From Ruegeria spongiae (lineage in GTDB: Bacteria > Pseudomonadota > Alphaproteobacteria > Rhodobacterales > Rhodobacteraceae), in assembly GCF_023502395.1 (NCBI RefSeq), contig NZ_JAMFMB010000016.1:45298-109297 (forward strand): a DNA stretch of 64,000 bases. The letters are read 5' to 3'. Below, in pieces: positions 1 through 8,017 of this stretch (positions within the stretch are counted from its first letter, which is position 1; every line of letters begins with the position of its first letter). The notes under the pieces are model-generated. The model saw only the letters and a program-made list of their open reading frames with translations, made no database searches and had not been told where the DNA came from. The position numbers and the translations under genes are program-made.

Positions 1-2
1 TT

Positions 3-1370
3 GTGGTGTTTGGTGTGTTCATCACCCTGATGACCCGTTTCGTGCAGCTAGAGTATTTCACCCGCATGTTCCGCGTGTTGTCGGGCAAGAACAAACCCGG
101 CGATCCCAATGCGATTTCGGCGCGCGAGGCGCTGCTGTTGTCGGTTGGGGGTCGCGTCGGCGGTGGCAATATCGCGGGCGTCGCTGTGGCGATCAGCCTT
201 GGCGGGCCGGGTGCGGTGTTCTGGATGTGGGCGATTGCGCTGTTGGGCATGGCCACCAGTCTGGTGGAATGCTCGCTGGCGCAGCTTTACAAGCAGAGGC
301 AGCCGGACGGGATGTTCCGGGGTGGCCCGGCGCGCAGCATAATCCACGGGCTGGGTGGCGAGTACCGCTGGCTGGCGCTGGTTTATTCGGTCTGCCTGAT
401 CGCGTCCTTTGCGTTTGGCTTCAACGCGTTTCAGGGCAATACCGTGGCCGGAGCGGTGCAGGACAGCATGGGGATCGACCGGCTCTGGACCGGGCTGCTG
501 TTGGCGGGGGTTTCGGGATTTATCGTCTTTGGCGGTATTCACCGGATCACCAAGGTTGCCGATGTGGTGGTTCCGATCATGGCGGTGGCTTATATCGCGA
601 TGGCGCTGGTGGTGATCCTGCTCAATATCGGCGAGGTTCCAGGCGTGATCGTCTCGATTGTGGCCAATGCGTTCGGCATCGAAGAGGCGGTCAGCGGTGG
701 CATGGGCGCGGCGCTGGCGCAGGGCTTGCAGCGCGGACTGTTTTCCAACGAGGCGGGGCTGGGCTCGGCCCCGAACGTGGCGGCGACGGCGGATGTGCGG
801 CATCCGATCAGCCAGGGCATCACCCAGTCGTTTTCGGTATTCATCGACACGATCTTCATCTGTAGCTGCACCGCTTTTGTGGTGTTGCTGGGCGATGTCT
901 ATGTCCCGGGCGCCGAAGGGGTGGACGGCATTGCGCTGACCCAGCAATCGCTGGTGTCGCATCTGGGGACATGGTCGCAATACCTGTTGTCCTTCATGCT
1001 GCTGCTCTTTGCCTTCAGTTCGATCATCTACAACTATTATCTTGGCGAGAATGCGCTGAGCTTCATCACCAAGGCGCGCAACGCGCTTCCCATTCTGCGG
1101 GTCGGCGTTGTCCTGGTGGTGCTGTTGGGGGCGATTGCACCCGGTGCCACGGCGGTCTTTTTCTTTTCGGACCCGCTGATGGGGCTGTTGGCGGTGGTCA
1201 ATCTGGTTGCGTTGATGATGCTGATGCCCATCGCGCTGCGGCTGCTCGGAGATTTCCGCAAGCAATTGAATGCCGGGGTGGACCGGCCCGTCTTCGACCC
1301 TGAGGCATTTGCCGATCTCGATATCGACCGCACCGCATGGTCCAATGCACAGGGCGCGGACGGGGATTGA
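3..1370 (+). CDS. AGCS-family alanine/glycine:sodium symporter, 5'-truncated by the window edge
   Basis: Sodium-coupled importer of small neutral amino acids in the inner membrane. The 455 visible residues hold about ten hydrophobic segments and the AGCS signatures GGNIAGVAVAI near residue 53 and SNEAGLGSAPN near residue 245. Family members usually carry roughly 40-60 more N-terminal residues. The reading frame is open up to base 1, so the gene starts outside the window and the GTG codon at position 3 is not the true start. It converges on rpmE and no T-rich terminator of its own is visible. Substrate choice (Ala, Gly or other) cannot be read from the sequence. Confidence 0.9.
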   Translation: MVFGVFITLMTRFVQLEYFTRMFRVLSGKNKPGDPNAISAREALLLSVGGRVGGGNIAGVAVAISLGGPGAVFWMWAIALLGMATSLVECSLAQLYKQRQPDGMFRGGPARSIIHGLGGEYRWLALVYSVCLIASFAFGFNAFQGNTVAGAVQDSMGIDRLWTGLLLAGVSGFIVFGGIHRITKVADVVVPIMAVAYIAMALVVILLNIGEVPGVIVSIVANAFGIEEAVSGGMGAALAQGLQRGLFSNEAGLGSAPNVAATADVRHPISQGITQSFSVFIDTIFICSCTAFVVLLGDVYVPGAEGVDGIALTQQSLVSHLGTWSQYLLSFMLLLFAFSSIIYNYYLGENALSFITKARNALPILRVGVVLVVLLGAIAPGATAVFFFSDPLMGLLAVVNLVALMMLMPIALRLLGDFRKQLNAGVDRPVFDPEAFADLDIDRTAWSNAQGADGD

Positions 1371-1380
1371 CCTGAGCAAA

Positions 1381-1410
1381 ACAAAAAGGGCCGCCCCGAA
1401 GGGCGACCCT
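1381..1410 (-). terminator. Rho-independent terminator of the rplS-rpmE end of the operon
   Basis: On the minus strand a 10-bp stem (AGGGTCGCCC / GGGCGGCCCT) with a TTCG tetraloop is followed by TTTTGT. The one imperfect pair is a G-U wobble on the minus strand but a C-A mismatch on the plus strand, and the T-run exists only on the minus side. This assigns it to rpmE rather than to the symporter. Confidence 0.85.
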
Positions 1411-1434
1411 GATACCAGAAAAGGCAATGAGCGT

Positions 1435-1656
1435 TTAGAAGCCCAGGCCTTCGTATTTCTTCTTGAACTTCGACACGCGGCCGCCGGCATCCATCAGGCG
1501 GGTGTTGCCACCGGTCCAGGCCGGGTGCACCGAGGGGTCGATATCCAGCGCCATCTGGTCGCCTTCCTTGCCCCAGGTCGAGCGCATCTGCACAACCGTG
1601 CCGTCGGTCATTTTGACGTCGATCACGTGATAATCGGGATGGGTGTCTTTTTTCAT
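1435..1656 (-). CDS. rpmE: 50S ribosomal protein L31
   Basis: Small protein of the large ribosomal subunit at the intersubunit interface. The 73-aa product starts [10 protein letters not shown] and ends KKKYEGLGF, typical of alphaproteobacterial L31. It has no cysteines, so it is the zinc-independent (C-minus) form. It lies 11 bp downstream of rplS on the same strand and is followed by a strong terminator, so it is the last gene of this ribosomal transcription unit. High confidence. Confidence 0.96.
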   Translation of the reverse strand: MKKDTHPDYHVIDVKMTDGTVVQMRSTWGKEGDQMALDIDPSVHPAWTGGNTRLMDAGGRVSKFKKKYEGLGF

Positions 1657-1667
1657 GGGTCCGCTCC

Positions 1668-2051
1668 TTACGCCTGGGCGCCAGCCTTGGGCTTGTAGTG
1701 GGTGTCTTCTGCGATACGGGCGGATTTACCGCGGCGCGCGCGCAGATAGTACAGTTTGGCGCGACGGACGCGGCCACGGCGAACAACAGTGATGCTGTCG
1801 ATATTGGTCGAGAACAGCGGGAACACACGTTCCACGCCTTCGCCAAAGGAAATCTTGCGAACGGTGAACGAACCGGCAATGCCATTGCCGTTCTTGCGGC
1901 TGATGCAGACGCCTTCGTAGTTCTGCACACGGCTCCGCGTACCTTCGGTCACCTTGTAGCCGACGCGAATGGTGTCGCCGGGTTTGAAATCGGGAATGTC
2001 CTTCCCAAGAGCGGAGATCTGCTCCGCTTCAAGCTGTGCGATCAGGTCCAT
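1668..2051 (-). CDS. rplS: 50S ribosomal protein L19
   Basis: Large-subunit protein at the 30S-50S interface. The 127-aa product has the L19 core, with [13 protein letters not shown] near residue 23, the [12 protein letters not shown] region, and a basic C-terminus rich in RR pairs. A longer in-frame extension to 2132 exists, but the ATG at 2051 has GGAG 7-8 nt upstream and its product [11 protein letters not shown] matches the usual L19 start, so I chose it. It is linked to rpmE downstream, as is common. Confidence 0.95.
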   Translation of the reverse strand: MDLIAQLEAEQISALGKDIPDFKPGDTIRVGYKVTEGTRSRVQNYEGVCISRKNGNGIAGSFTVRKISFGEGVERVFPLFSTNIDSITVVRRGRVRRAKLYYLRARRGKSARIAEDTHYKPKAGAQA

Positions 2052-2282
2052 CTGATCTACTCCTATCTGCTCGTGGTTGATCCACGAAGGTGGTGTCGCC
2101 TCAGAGCTCTTGGTCTTCACCGGGTCCGCCAAAGCGCCCGCCAGAGATCAGGTCGTCATTTCTTCGGTTTTCGGATCTGCGGCCTTTGACCTGTCGAAGA
2201 AACAGGCAACCCAATAAATCCAAGCCGGGCGACTCATCTCTGAGCCCCGGCCAGCGGTGTATAAGAGCAGATGCGCCACAGA

Positions 2283-2315
2283 TCAAGGGGCCAAGATCAT
2301 GGCGAGGCCCCTTGA
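2283..2315. repeat. Perfect 10-bp inverted repeat, terminator-like
   Basis: TCAAGGGGCC and GGCCCCTTGA flank a 13-nt loop. It sits just downstream of the DUF1508 gene on the minus strand, where a terminator is expected. No T-run follows on either strand, so it may be a transcript 3'-end stabiliser or a Rho-assisted terminator. The rest of 2052-2323 shows nothing else I can call. Confidence 0.4.
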
Positions 2316-2323
2316 GAGGCGGT

Positions 2324-2656
2324 TCAGGTCTGGTCGTCGGTCGCGGCGTCAGGCGCGTTCTTCTTGACCGACTCGATGCCATTGTCGCGACCCGAGGCGC
2401 TGGCATAGCTCTGCGAGGTGCCGATCACCTGACCGTTGCTGGCCTTGAGATTGAACATATGCTTGCCAGCGGCGGTTTCCTTGCGCTCATACCGCGCATC
2501 ATCACCGGCGTTATCCTTGACCGACTTGATGCCGTTTTCAGCGCTGGCCTTCTGTTTGTAGCCTTCGCTGGCCAGAATGTTCTCGCCATTGCCCGCTTTC
2601 AGTCGAAAGCGGAATTCACCGGATTTGTCAGTGTAGAGTTCAAATTTTGCAGCCAC
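2324..2656 (-). CDS. YegP/UPF0339 (DUF1508) tandem-repeat protein
   Basis: The 110-aa product is made of two DUF1508 units of about 50 residues. The first runs from FELYTDKSGEFRFRLKAGNGENIL and carries AENGIKSVKDNA; the second has the counterpart FNLKASNGQVIGTSQSY followed by RDNGIESVKKNA. The family is small and cytoplasmic, of unclear function, and often annotated as YegP. The start is GTG at 2656, preceded by an AGGGA-type ribosome site; no in-frame ATG fits better. It looks monocistronic and is separated from rplS by about 270 bp. Confidence 0.88.
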   Translation of the reverse strand: MAAKFELYTDKSGEFRFRLKAGNGENILASEGYKQKASAENGIKSVKDNAGDDARYERKETAAGKHMFNLKASNGQVIGTSQSYASASGRDNGIESVKKNAPDAATDDQT

Positions 2657-2787
2657 GGCTTCCCTGTCCCTCGGTTATTTGTGTGGGCTGAGCTTACACA
2701 GCGGTGGCGATCTGCGGCAACAGGTGATTTCGGCTTGGCCGAGCGCGCGCATCTGGCGCGAGTCCGGCCTTACCAATGGCGTGGTTC

Positions 2788-3204
2788 TCAGAACGAATTT
2801 GCCGCCGTCTGCTGCAATCCGCTGCCGACCAGCTGATCCAGAATGACACGCCGCTGCTCGGGCGAGCCGACGTTGAGTTGCTGCAACTCGGTTGCGGTAA
2901 GTTCGCGCCGTTCGAAGCCGCGCCGCGACAGGCAGCGGTCGATGCCGTTATATTCGCCGCGGGTTCGGATGTCCTGTTCATTTGCGGCAACGGCGACGAC
3001 ACCGATAAGTCCGGCCAGAACAAACCCACCGGCGTAACTTCCCACGACGGTGTTCTGTCCCGATTTTGGCGCGGTCGGTGCGCAAGCCTGAAAGGCGGCG
3101 CGCGCGCTATCGAGGTTTTGACCCGGCTGATAGGGCACAGAAGGTCCCGGCAACTGGCTACAAGCCGACAGCAGCGTGACCGCAGCCAAAGCTATCCGTT
3201 TCAT
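2788..3204 (-). CDS. Predicted lipoprotein of unknown function
   Basis: The 138-aa product has an N-terminal signal with the lipobox LLSAC (Cys15), so it is probably lipidated and membrane-anchored. A short hydrophobic glycine-rich stretch (SYAGGFVLAGLIGVVAV, about residues 56-72) may be a second membrane segment. The remainder is polar with an R/E-rich tail. I do not recognise a domain. It lies alone on the minus strand between trmD and the DUF1508 gene. The ~150 bp upstream should hold its promoter; I could not place one convincingly. Confidence 0.7.
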   Translation of the reverse strand: MKRIALAAVTLLSACSQLPGPSVPYQPGQNLDSARAAFQACAPTAPKSGQNTVVGSYAGGFVLAGLIGVVAVAANEQDIRTRGEYNGIDRCLSRRGFERRELTATELQQLNVGSPEQRRVILDQLVGSGLQQTAANSF

Positions 3205-3355
3205 GGAAGAGTCCCCAAAAATCTATTTCCGTACAAGCAGCAGACGACTCATCTTTAACGGGTAAAATCGTTCAAAAAGATGGCACGAGGATTAATCGCC
3301 AGAATTTTTTGGATGCGAGGCGTCAAGTTGGGCAAAACGAGGTCTTGGGGCTGCG

Positions 3356-4150
3356 TCAGCCGTCGTCATCGGACAGTTTGCGCCACAGATCCGGGCGACG
3401 GCTCCGGGTGATTTCCGCGCTCATCTCCCGCCGCCATTGGGCCACCTTTCCGTGATGGCCGGACATCAGCACATCGGGGATCGTGCGGCCCTTCCATTCG
3501 GCGGGGCGGGTGTATTGCGGATGTTCCAGCAGGCCCGAGGAAAAGCTCTCTTCCTCGGTCGAGGCCTGGTTGCCCAGCACGCCGGGGATCAGCCGGACGG
3601 TGGCGTCGATCAGCGCTTGCGCCGCGATCTCGCCGCCGGTCATCACGAAATCGCCCAGCGACACCTCCTGGATGCCGTAATGCTCCAGCACCCGTTCATC
3701 GACACCTTCGAAGCGGCCACAAAGCAGGGTGACCCCGTCGGCGCGGGCCAGCGACTGCATCATCTGCTGATCCATCGGTCGCCCACGCGGACTGAGGTAG
3801 ATCATCGGCCAGTTGCCCCTGACGCCCGCCATCGTGTGTTCGATCGCCTCACCCAGCACATCCGGGCGTAGCACCATTCCCGCGCCGCCACCCGCAGGGG
3901 TATCATCAACATTGCGGTGCTTGCCGACGCCAAACTGGCGCAGATCGACGGTTTCCAACTGCCACAGCCCCTCTTGCAGGGCCTTGCCGGTCAGGCTTTC
4001 GCCCAGCACACCGGGAAAGGCGCTGGGAAAGAGTGTGATGATCTTGGCTTTCCACACGCCATGCAGGTCTGGCGTGGCGGACATGAGTTCTTGGGGCCGC
4101 ACTGTCGGGCGAATCGCCTTGCGGCCATGAGATTTGCTTGGCGCTGTCAT
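3356..4150 (-). CDS. trmD: tRNA (guanine-37-N1)-methyltransferase
   Basis: Methylates G37 next to the anticodon using S-adenosylmethionine, which prevents +1 frameshifting. The SPOUT/trefoil-knot landmarks are present: YLSPRGRPMDQ, LLCGRFEGVDERV, and SLGDFVMTGGE. The start is uncertain: the ATG at 4150 gives 264 aa with the basic extension MTAPSKSHGRK, and the ATG at 4084 gives 242 aa starting MSATPDL. Neither has a strong ribosome site. I prefer 4150 because, as I recall, related rhodobacterial TrmD proteins carry a similar basic extension. trmD normally follows rimM directly; here an opposite-strand kinase-like gene lies between them. Confidence 0.93.
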   Translation of the reverse strand: MTAPSKSHGRKAIRPTVRPQELMSATPDLHGVWKAKIITLFPSAFPGVLGESLTGKALQEGLWQLETVDLRQFGVGKHRNVDDTPAGGGAGMVLRPDVLGEAIEHTMAGVRGNWPMIYLSPRGRPMDQQMMQSLARADGVTLLCGRFEGVDERVLEHYGIQEVSLGDFVMTGGEIAAQALIDATVRLIPGVLGNQASTEEESFSSGLLEHPQYTRPAEWKGRTIPDVLMSGHHGKVAQWRREMSAEITRSRRPDLWRKLSDDDG

Positions 4151-4206
4151 GGGGTGCTTGTAAAACATACCCAAGCCTAAGCAACCATAAGCATATTGAG
4201 GCGGCA

Positions 4207-5235
4207 GTGACACAGATTGAAATCAACCGGCCCCGCGTGGCCGGCCCTTCCCTGTTGGAGGACGAGGCGGTCGCGTTGTGGCGCGATGTGGCGGCGGAAA
4301 TAGGCTGGCCCGTGCAGCCGGTTTCAATGCGGTCGCTCAAGCTGGATTCCACCCGGTCGATTGCGGTTGCCAAAGTCACCGGGCCAAATGCAAAAGCGGT
4401 TGTTCTGAAGGGTGAATTCGGTCGGTTTCGCCCTGACCGGCTGGCACGTGATCTGGAGGCGCTGGAGCGCGCCCGCACTGTGCTCGCCCCTTGCCCGGAT
4501 CTCGCCGTACCCGAGATATTGTGGAGCGATCCGGCGCGCGGCGTGTCGATCCAGTCTTTTGTGCCCGGCGATAGCGGTCGCAAGGCGCTGGCCTGGGCCC
4601 GTTTTGGTCTTGGAGATCGCAGCGCGATCCTGCGCCGGTGCGGACGCTATGCCGCAGCCTTGCATCGGGGCGGAGTGGATCAGGTTGGCGGTTTCCGGCC
4701 CGGTCGCTTTCTGGGCCGGGTTTCGGAACGCGCTGCAAAGGTTCGGCAAGGCGTGCTGGCGGTGCCAAAACCCAGGCGGTTCCTCGGCCTCTGTGCCTAT
4801 CTGCATCGCGCCGGGCGCCGCTGCCGGAGCGCCCCGGCCCAGCATTGCCGCACCCATGGCGATTTCCATCTGCTCAACCTGATCGTTGCCGATGACAGGC
4901 TGACCGCGATTGACTTTCGCAGTCGGAGCCAGGGCTATGGCTATACCGATCTGGCCCGGTTCTGGCTGAATGCCGGAGAGGCGTTCGATCCGCAGGACAA
5001 GGAAGCGTTGGGGTTTGCGGGCCTGCCTCTTGCCGATCTGCAGGCGCTGGAAGAGGGCTATGGGCACCGCGCCCATGAGGACCCGGTCTTTGTGTTTCTC
5101 TTCGCCCACCAGATGTATACGGAATGGAGCAAACTGGCCGGAACCGGTGGCAAGCTGCGACCTGATCAGCGCCAGCAGCTCATCCGGCTGACCGCGCGAT
5201 TGGATGCTCTGCTGGCGGCCGAGGCCTTAGAATAA
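4207..5235 (+). CDS. Phosphotransferase of the APH/choline-kinase superfamily
   Basis: A 342-aa protein-kinase-like fold enzyme. It shows the catalytic-loop motif HGDFHLLN near residues 217-224 and the metal-binding IDF (DFG-equivalent) about 17 residues later. An N-terminal segment with VVLKGEFG is consistent with the nucleotide-binding lobe. The substrate (aminoglycoside, choline, sugar or other) cannot be told from sequence. GTG at 4207 is preferred because TTGAGG lies 7 nt before it and the upstream in-frame ATG at 4138 would overlap the trmD start. It is divergent from trmD and its 3' end overlaps rimM by 9 bp. Confidence 0.8.
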   Translation: MTQIEINRPRVAGPSLLEDEAVALWRDVAAEIGWPVQPVSMRSLKLDSTRSIAVAKVTGPNAKAVVLKGEFGRFRPDRLARDLEALERARTVLAPCPDLAVPEILWSDPARGVSIQSFVPGDSGRKALAWARFGLGDRSAILRRCGRYAAALHRGGVDQVGGFRPGRFLGRVSERAAKVRQGVLAVPKPRRFLGLCAYLHRAGRRCRSAPAQHCRTHGDFHLLNLIVADDRLTAIDFRSRSQGYGYTDLARFWLNAGEAFDPQDKEALGFAGLPLADLQALEEGYGHRAHEDPVFVFLFAHQMYTEWSKLAGTGGKLRPDQRQQLIRLTARLDALLAAEALE

Positions 5236-5730
5236 CCCGTCCGGCGGGTCGGCCACGATGCGGCCTTGCACCAGATCAACGGTTGGAACAATCGCAAGGG
5301 TGAAGGGCAGCAGCACGGTGGTCTTCAAGCCGGGGCCATGGATTTCCAGAAGGTCTGCCGCGCCGTGGTTCATTACCGATTTCACCCGCCCCAACAGGTT
5401 GCCGCCAGTGTCAAAGACTTCGAGCCCGATCAGGTCGGCATGGTAGTATTCGTCATCGGGCAGCGACGGCAGTTGGTCGCGCCGGGCAAACAGGCGCAGG
5501 CCGCGTGCGGCATCTGCCTGTTCTTTGGTTTCAACCCCACCCAGCCTTGCGGCAAAGCCGTTCTTGATGGCCCGCGTCAGGGTCAGTGAATAGCTGGTTT
5601 CGCCGGCCTCGTCGGAGAGCGGCGAATAGGTTTCGATATCTTCCGGGATCGCACAGAAACTCTTGAGGCGCACTTCGCCCCGCACCCCGAACGAGCCGGA
5701 AATGGCCCCAACACAGATCAGATCACTCAT
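5227..5730 (-). CDS. rimM: 16S rRNA processing protein RimM
   Basis: Assembly factor for the 30S head, binding S19. The 167-aa product has the N-terminal beta-barrel signature [19 protein letters not shown] and the C-terminal PRC-barrel segment beginning [14 protein letters not shown]. The ATG at 5730 matches the family start; upstream codons belong to the overlapping 49-codon reading frame. The stop overlaps the convergent phosphotransferase gene by 9 bp. It belongs to the rpsP-containing transcription unit. Confidence 0.95.
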   Translation of the reverse strand: MSDLICVGAISGSFGVRGEVRLKSFCAIPEDIETYSPLSDEAGETSYSLTLTRAIKNGFAARLGGVETKEQADAARGLRLFARRDQLPSLPDDEYYHADLIGLEVFDTGGNLLGRVKSVMNHGAADLLEIHGPGLKTTVLLPFTLAIVPTVDLVQGRIVADPPDGLF

Positions 5731-5872
5731 TCGGCTGCCCCGTCTCAAGACATAAACCATCACGCCAGTCGCCACGGTCCTCGCAAGCCCTGTGCTGGTT
5801 GTTGCGCTCATAAAGAACACCGGCCACGAAGGCGACCATCAAAAGCAGCGGCAGGCGTATCAATCCGAACAT
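5723..5872 (-). CDS. Small single-pass membrane protein (49 aa) between bluB and rimM
   Basis: A 49-codon frame starting [10 protein letters not shown] with one hydrophobic helix (about residues 3-20), then a hydrophilic tail with two cysteines (C30 and C41) in a D/R-rich context ([11 protein letters not shown]). It starts 6 nt after the bluB stop and overlaps the rimM start by 8 nt, which suggests translational coupling along the operon. The helix plus paired cysteines suggests an inner-membrane protein with a periplasmic tail. I know of no function for it; expression is inferred only. Confidence 0.6.
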   Translation of the reverse strand: MFGLIRLPLLLMVAFVAGVLYERNNQHRACEDRGDWRDGLCLETGQPNE

Positions 5873-5878
5873 GGGCCC

Positions 5879-6514
5879 TCAGCGTGTTTCAAGCAGGGGC
5901 GCGGTGTTGCGGGTTTCCCACCCGGCGCGCTCCAGCTCTGGGCTGTCAGATACCTCTTCAGGCCAGCCGATGCAAAAATAGCCGATCAGGCTCCAGCCTT
6001 CGGGCACGTTCAGGTCGCGACAAAGCCGCCCGGGATCGAGGATCGAGACCCAGCCCAGCCCCAGCCCCTCGGCCCGTAGGGTCAGCCAGAACAAAGTGAT
6101 CGCGCAGGCCACCGAATAGCGGCGCATTTCGGGCATGGTGCCCGCGCCCAACCCGCGTCCTTTGCTGGTGGTATCATCGCAGAACACGGCCATCTGCACC
6201 GGAGCGTCCTGCATGCCGGACAGCTTCAGCTTGCTATAGGCGGCGGTGTCTGCGCCGGAATAGCCCGCCAGCGCGGCGATATTGGCGGCCCGGAAATTGT
6301 CCAGCGCGGCGGCGCGGGCATCCACGCTTTCGATGCGCAGGATGCGCCAGGGTTCCGACAGCCCCACCGAAGGGGCCGTCGAAAACGCAGAGAGGCAGCG
6401 CGTCAGCACTGCCTCGTCCACCGGGTCGGTGCGGAACCGGCGCACATCGCGCTGGAGCCGCATCAACAGGTCAAGCTGCGTGCGGAAATCCTCGCTGAAA
6501 CTCAGATCCCGCAC
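5879..6514 (-). CDS. bluB: 5,6-dimethylbenzimidazole synthase
   Basis: Oxygen-dependent flavin-destructase that converts FMNH2 into 5,6-dimethylbenzimidazole, the lower ligand of vitamin B12. The 211-aa product has the BluB pattern: RRDVRRFRTDPV at the N-terminus, APSVGLSEPWR (a variant of the usual VGNSQPWR), YSKLKLSGMQDAPVQMAVFCD, and GLGLGWVSILDP then GYFCIGWPEE. The length is typical. It lies 11 bp downstream of rpsP and 6 bp upstream of the small membrane gene, an unusual place for a cobalamin gene. Other B12 genes occur at about 31 and 58 kb. Confidence 0.92.
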   Translation of the reverse strand: MRDLSFSEDFRTQLDLLMRLQRDVRRFRTDPVDEAVLTRCLSAFSTAPSVGLSEPWRILRIESVDARAAALDNFRAANIAALAGYSGADTAAYSKLKLSGMQDAPVQMAVFCDDTTSKGRGLGAGTMPEMRRYSVACAITLFWLTLRAEGLGLGWVSILDPGRLCRDLNVPEGWSLIGYFCIGWPEEVSDSPELERAGWETRNTAPLLETR

Positions 6515-6525
6515 GGTCGCTTTCC

Positions 6526-6915
6526 TTACTCTTCAGCAGCAGCTTCTTCTGCCGGTGCAGCAGCTGCTTCGGCGGCTTCAGCAGCCTTGGCGGCTTTCTC
6601 TTCTGCACGTTCCTGGGCTTTCTTGCCCGGTGCACCCTTCTTGGGGTTGCTGCGCTCGGCTTTGTCGCGGGTGCCGGCAGCTTCCAGCATGCGCGCGATC
6701 CGGTCGGTGGGCTGAGCGCCCTGGTCCAGCCAGTACTGAACGCGCTCGACGTTCATCTTCACGCGCTCTTCGCTGTCTTTGGGCAGCAGCGGGTTGTAGG
6801 TGCCCAGTTTCTCGATGAAACGGCCATCGCGCGGCATACGGCTGTCAGCGGCCACGATGCGGTAGAAGGGGCGTTTTTTCGAGCCACCACGGGCCAGACG
6901 GATCTTCATTGCCAT
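6526..6915 (-). CDS. rpsP: 30S ribosomal protein S16
   Basis: Small-subunit protein needed for 16S folding. The core begins [18 protein letters not shown]. Residues after about 85 form a long Ala/Glu/Lys-rich tail ending in AAAEE, an extension common in alphaproteobacteria, giving 129 aa in place of about 82 in E. coli. The ATG at 6915 is preferred over the one at 6909 because GGAG lies 8 nt upstream. Confidence 0.96.
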   Translation of the reverse strand: MAMKIRLARGGSKKRPFYRIVAADSRMPRDGRFIEKLGTYNPLLPKDSEERVKMNVERVQYWLDQGAQPTDRIARMLEAAGTRDKAERSNPKKGAPGKKAQERAEEKAAKAAEAAEAAAAPAEEAAAEE

Positions 6916-6994
6916 TGTGTTTTCTCCTTTGAATGGCGGACACACCGTTTGGTGTGTGTTTTGGATGCGATGGGAGGCCCCATCCTGCGTTTGG

Positions 6995-7291
6995 TTATTC
7001 CTGTTGTTTCTTGTGGTGCCGGATCACTTCCTGAATGATGAAATTCAGAAAGGCCCGGGCAAAGTCGGGGTCAAGGTCGGCTTCTTCGGCCAATTGTTCG
7101 AGGCGTGCGATCTGTGCCGCTTCGCGGTTGGGATCGGACGGGGGCAGGTCGTGCTGCGCCTTGAGGCGGCCCACGGCCTGCGTGTGCTTGAACCGCTCGC
7201 CCAGCGTGTAGACGAGGATCGCATCGAGGCGGTCGATGCTTTCGCGGTGTTCCTTTAGCAGTTCCGCGGCGCGGCTGACGGGATCAGTCAC
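6995..7291 (-). CDS. Chorismate mutase (AroQ type)
   Basis: Rearranges chorismate to prephenate at the head of phenylalanine and tyrosine synthesis. The 98-aa all-helical product fits the monofunctional AroQ class: the first helix has [10 protein letters not shown], then [10 protein letters not shown] with the conserved Lys, and [12 protein letters not shown] with the conserved Arg. The start is GTG at 7291 with GGATC about 9 nt upstream. It lies between the acetyltransferase cluster and rpsP, a placement I recall from other roseobacters. Confidence 0.9.
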   Translation of the reverse strand: MTDPVSRAAELLKEHRESIDRLDAILVYTLGERFKHTQAVGRLKAQHDLPPSDPNREAAQIARLEQLAEEADLDPDFARAFLNFIIQEVIRHHKKQQE

Positions 7292-7331
7292 GGGAAGATC
7301 CTTTCGCAGTGTCGGGCTGTTTGGTGTCGCA

Positions 7332-7910
7332 TCAGGCTGCCTCCGGTTTCGGATGGCGGTAGACGATCGAAGGGGCGGGGTCGCCCGCATAAGCCAATTC
7401 GCCATCGGCAAAGGCGCCGATACGTTCGGCCAATGCGATGGATCGGTCATTGCTCGCGTCGATATAGCTGACCAGCGAGGGCAGGCGCATATGGTCGAAC
7501 CCATAGGCGCGGGCGGCTTCCGCTGCTTCGCTGGCATATCCGTGGCCCTCGGCCTCTTCGGTCAGCATGAAGCCCAGCTCCGGCTCTTCGTCACCGGGCT
7601 CGAAGCCCAGCAGAACAAAGCCCAGCAGCGTGCCGTCCTGCCGCGATGTGACGGTCCACAGCCCGTGACCGCGCAACAGCCACCCCGCGACCATGTTGGA
7701 GAAGTCATGCCAGGCCTCGGCCCGCGTCGCATGGCCCAAATGCGCCCCACGCGGGCTGAGCGCGATCTCGGCATAGGCGCGGAAATCTTCGATATGCGGC
7801 GCGCGCAACACCAGCCGACGGGTTTCCAGCACGGGAATCCGGTCTGCCAGCTGCCGCGCCTGCATCGCGCAGGAGCCTTTGACGGGCAGTTCACACATCA
7901 TCAGGGTCAT
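7332..7910 (-). CDS. GNAT-family N-acetyltransferase (RimJ/RimL-like), third of the tandem array
   Basis: 192 aa with the RimL-type start IPVLETRRLVLRAPHIEDF, the pair EPELGFMLTEEAEGHGYASEAA (acetyl-CoA binding, beta4 and motif A) and the ending SYIDASNDRSIALAERIGA. It probably acetylates an amine on a protein or small molecule; the target is unknown. Its ATG overlaps the stop of the 36-codon remnant (ATGA), so it is translationally coupled. It is clearly paralogous to the two upstream GNAT genes. Confidence 0.88.
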   Translation of the reverse strand: MTLMMCELPVKGSCAMQARQLADRIPVLETRRLVLRAPHIEDFRAYAEIALSPRGAHLGHATRAEAWHDFSNMVAGWLLRGHGLWTVTSRQDGTLLGFVLLGFEPGDEEPELGFMLTEEAEGHGYASEAAEAARAYGFDHMRLPSLVSYIDASNDRSIALAERIGAFADGELAYAGDPAPSIVYRHPKPEAA

Positions 7911-8017
7911 ACTGCACCCCCGTTCGCATCTGCTGCGGGCAGATCGTTCATGATCTGCGCGCGCAGATTCAAGCGGCCAGTCTCAAGCGAGGGGATGGCA
8001 ATGCGGTTCTGCATCAT
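7907..8017 (-). pseudogene. 36-codon GNAT remnant coupled between two intact GNAT genes
   Basis: The frame starts MMQNRIAIPSLETGRLNLRA, which matches the N-termini of the flanking acetyltransferases (IPTLETERLTLRAP and IPVLETRRLVLRAP), then stops after 36 codons with no acetyl-CoA motifs. Its ATG overlaps the previous gene's stop (ATGA) and its stop overlaps the next gene's ATG. The simplest reading is an internal deletion of a fourth tandem paralogue that kept the coupling. A short functional or purely coupling peptide is the alternative. Confidence 0.65.

Noticed and set aside
4138..4206. Extended start of the phosphotransferase at 4138
   Set aside because: It would overlap the trmD start on the other strand, and the GTG at 4207 has a better ribosome site.
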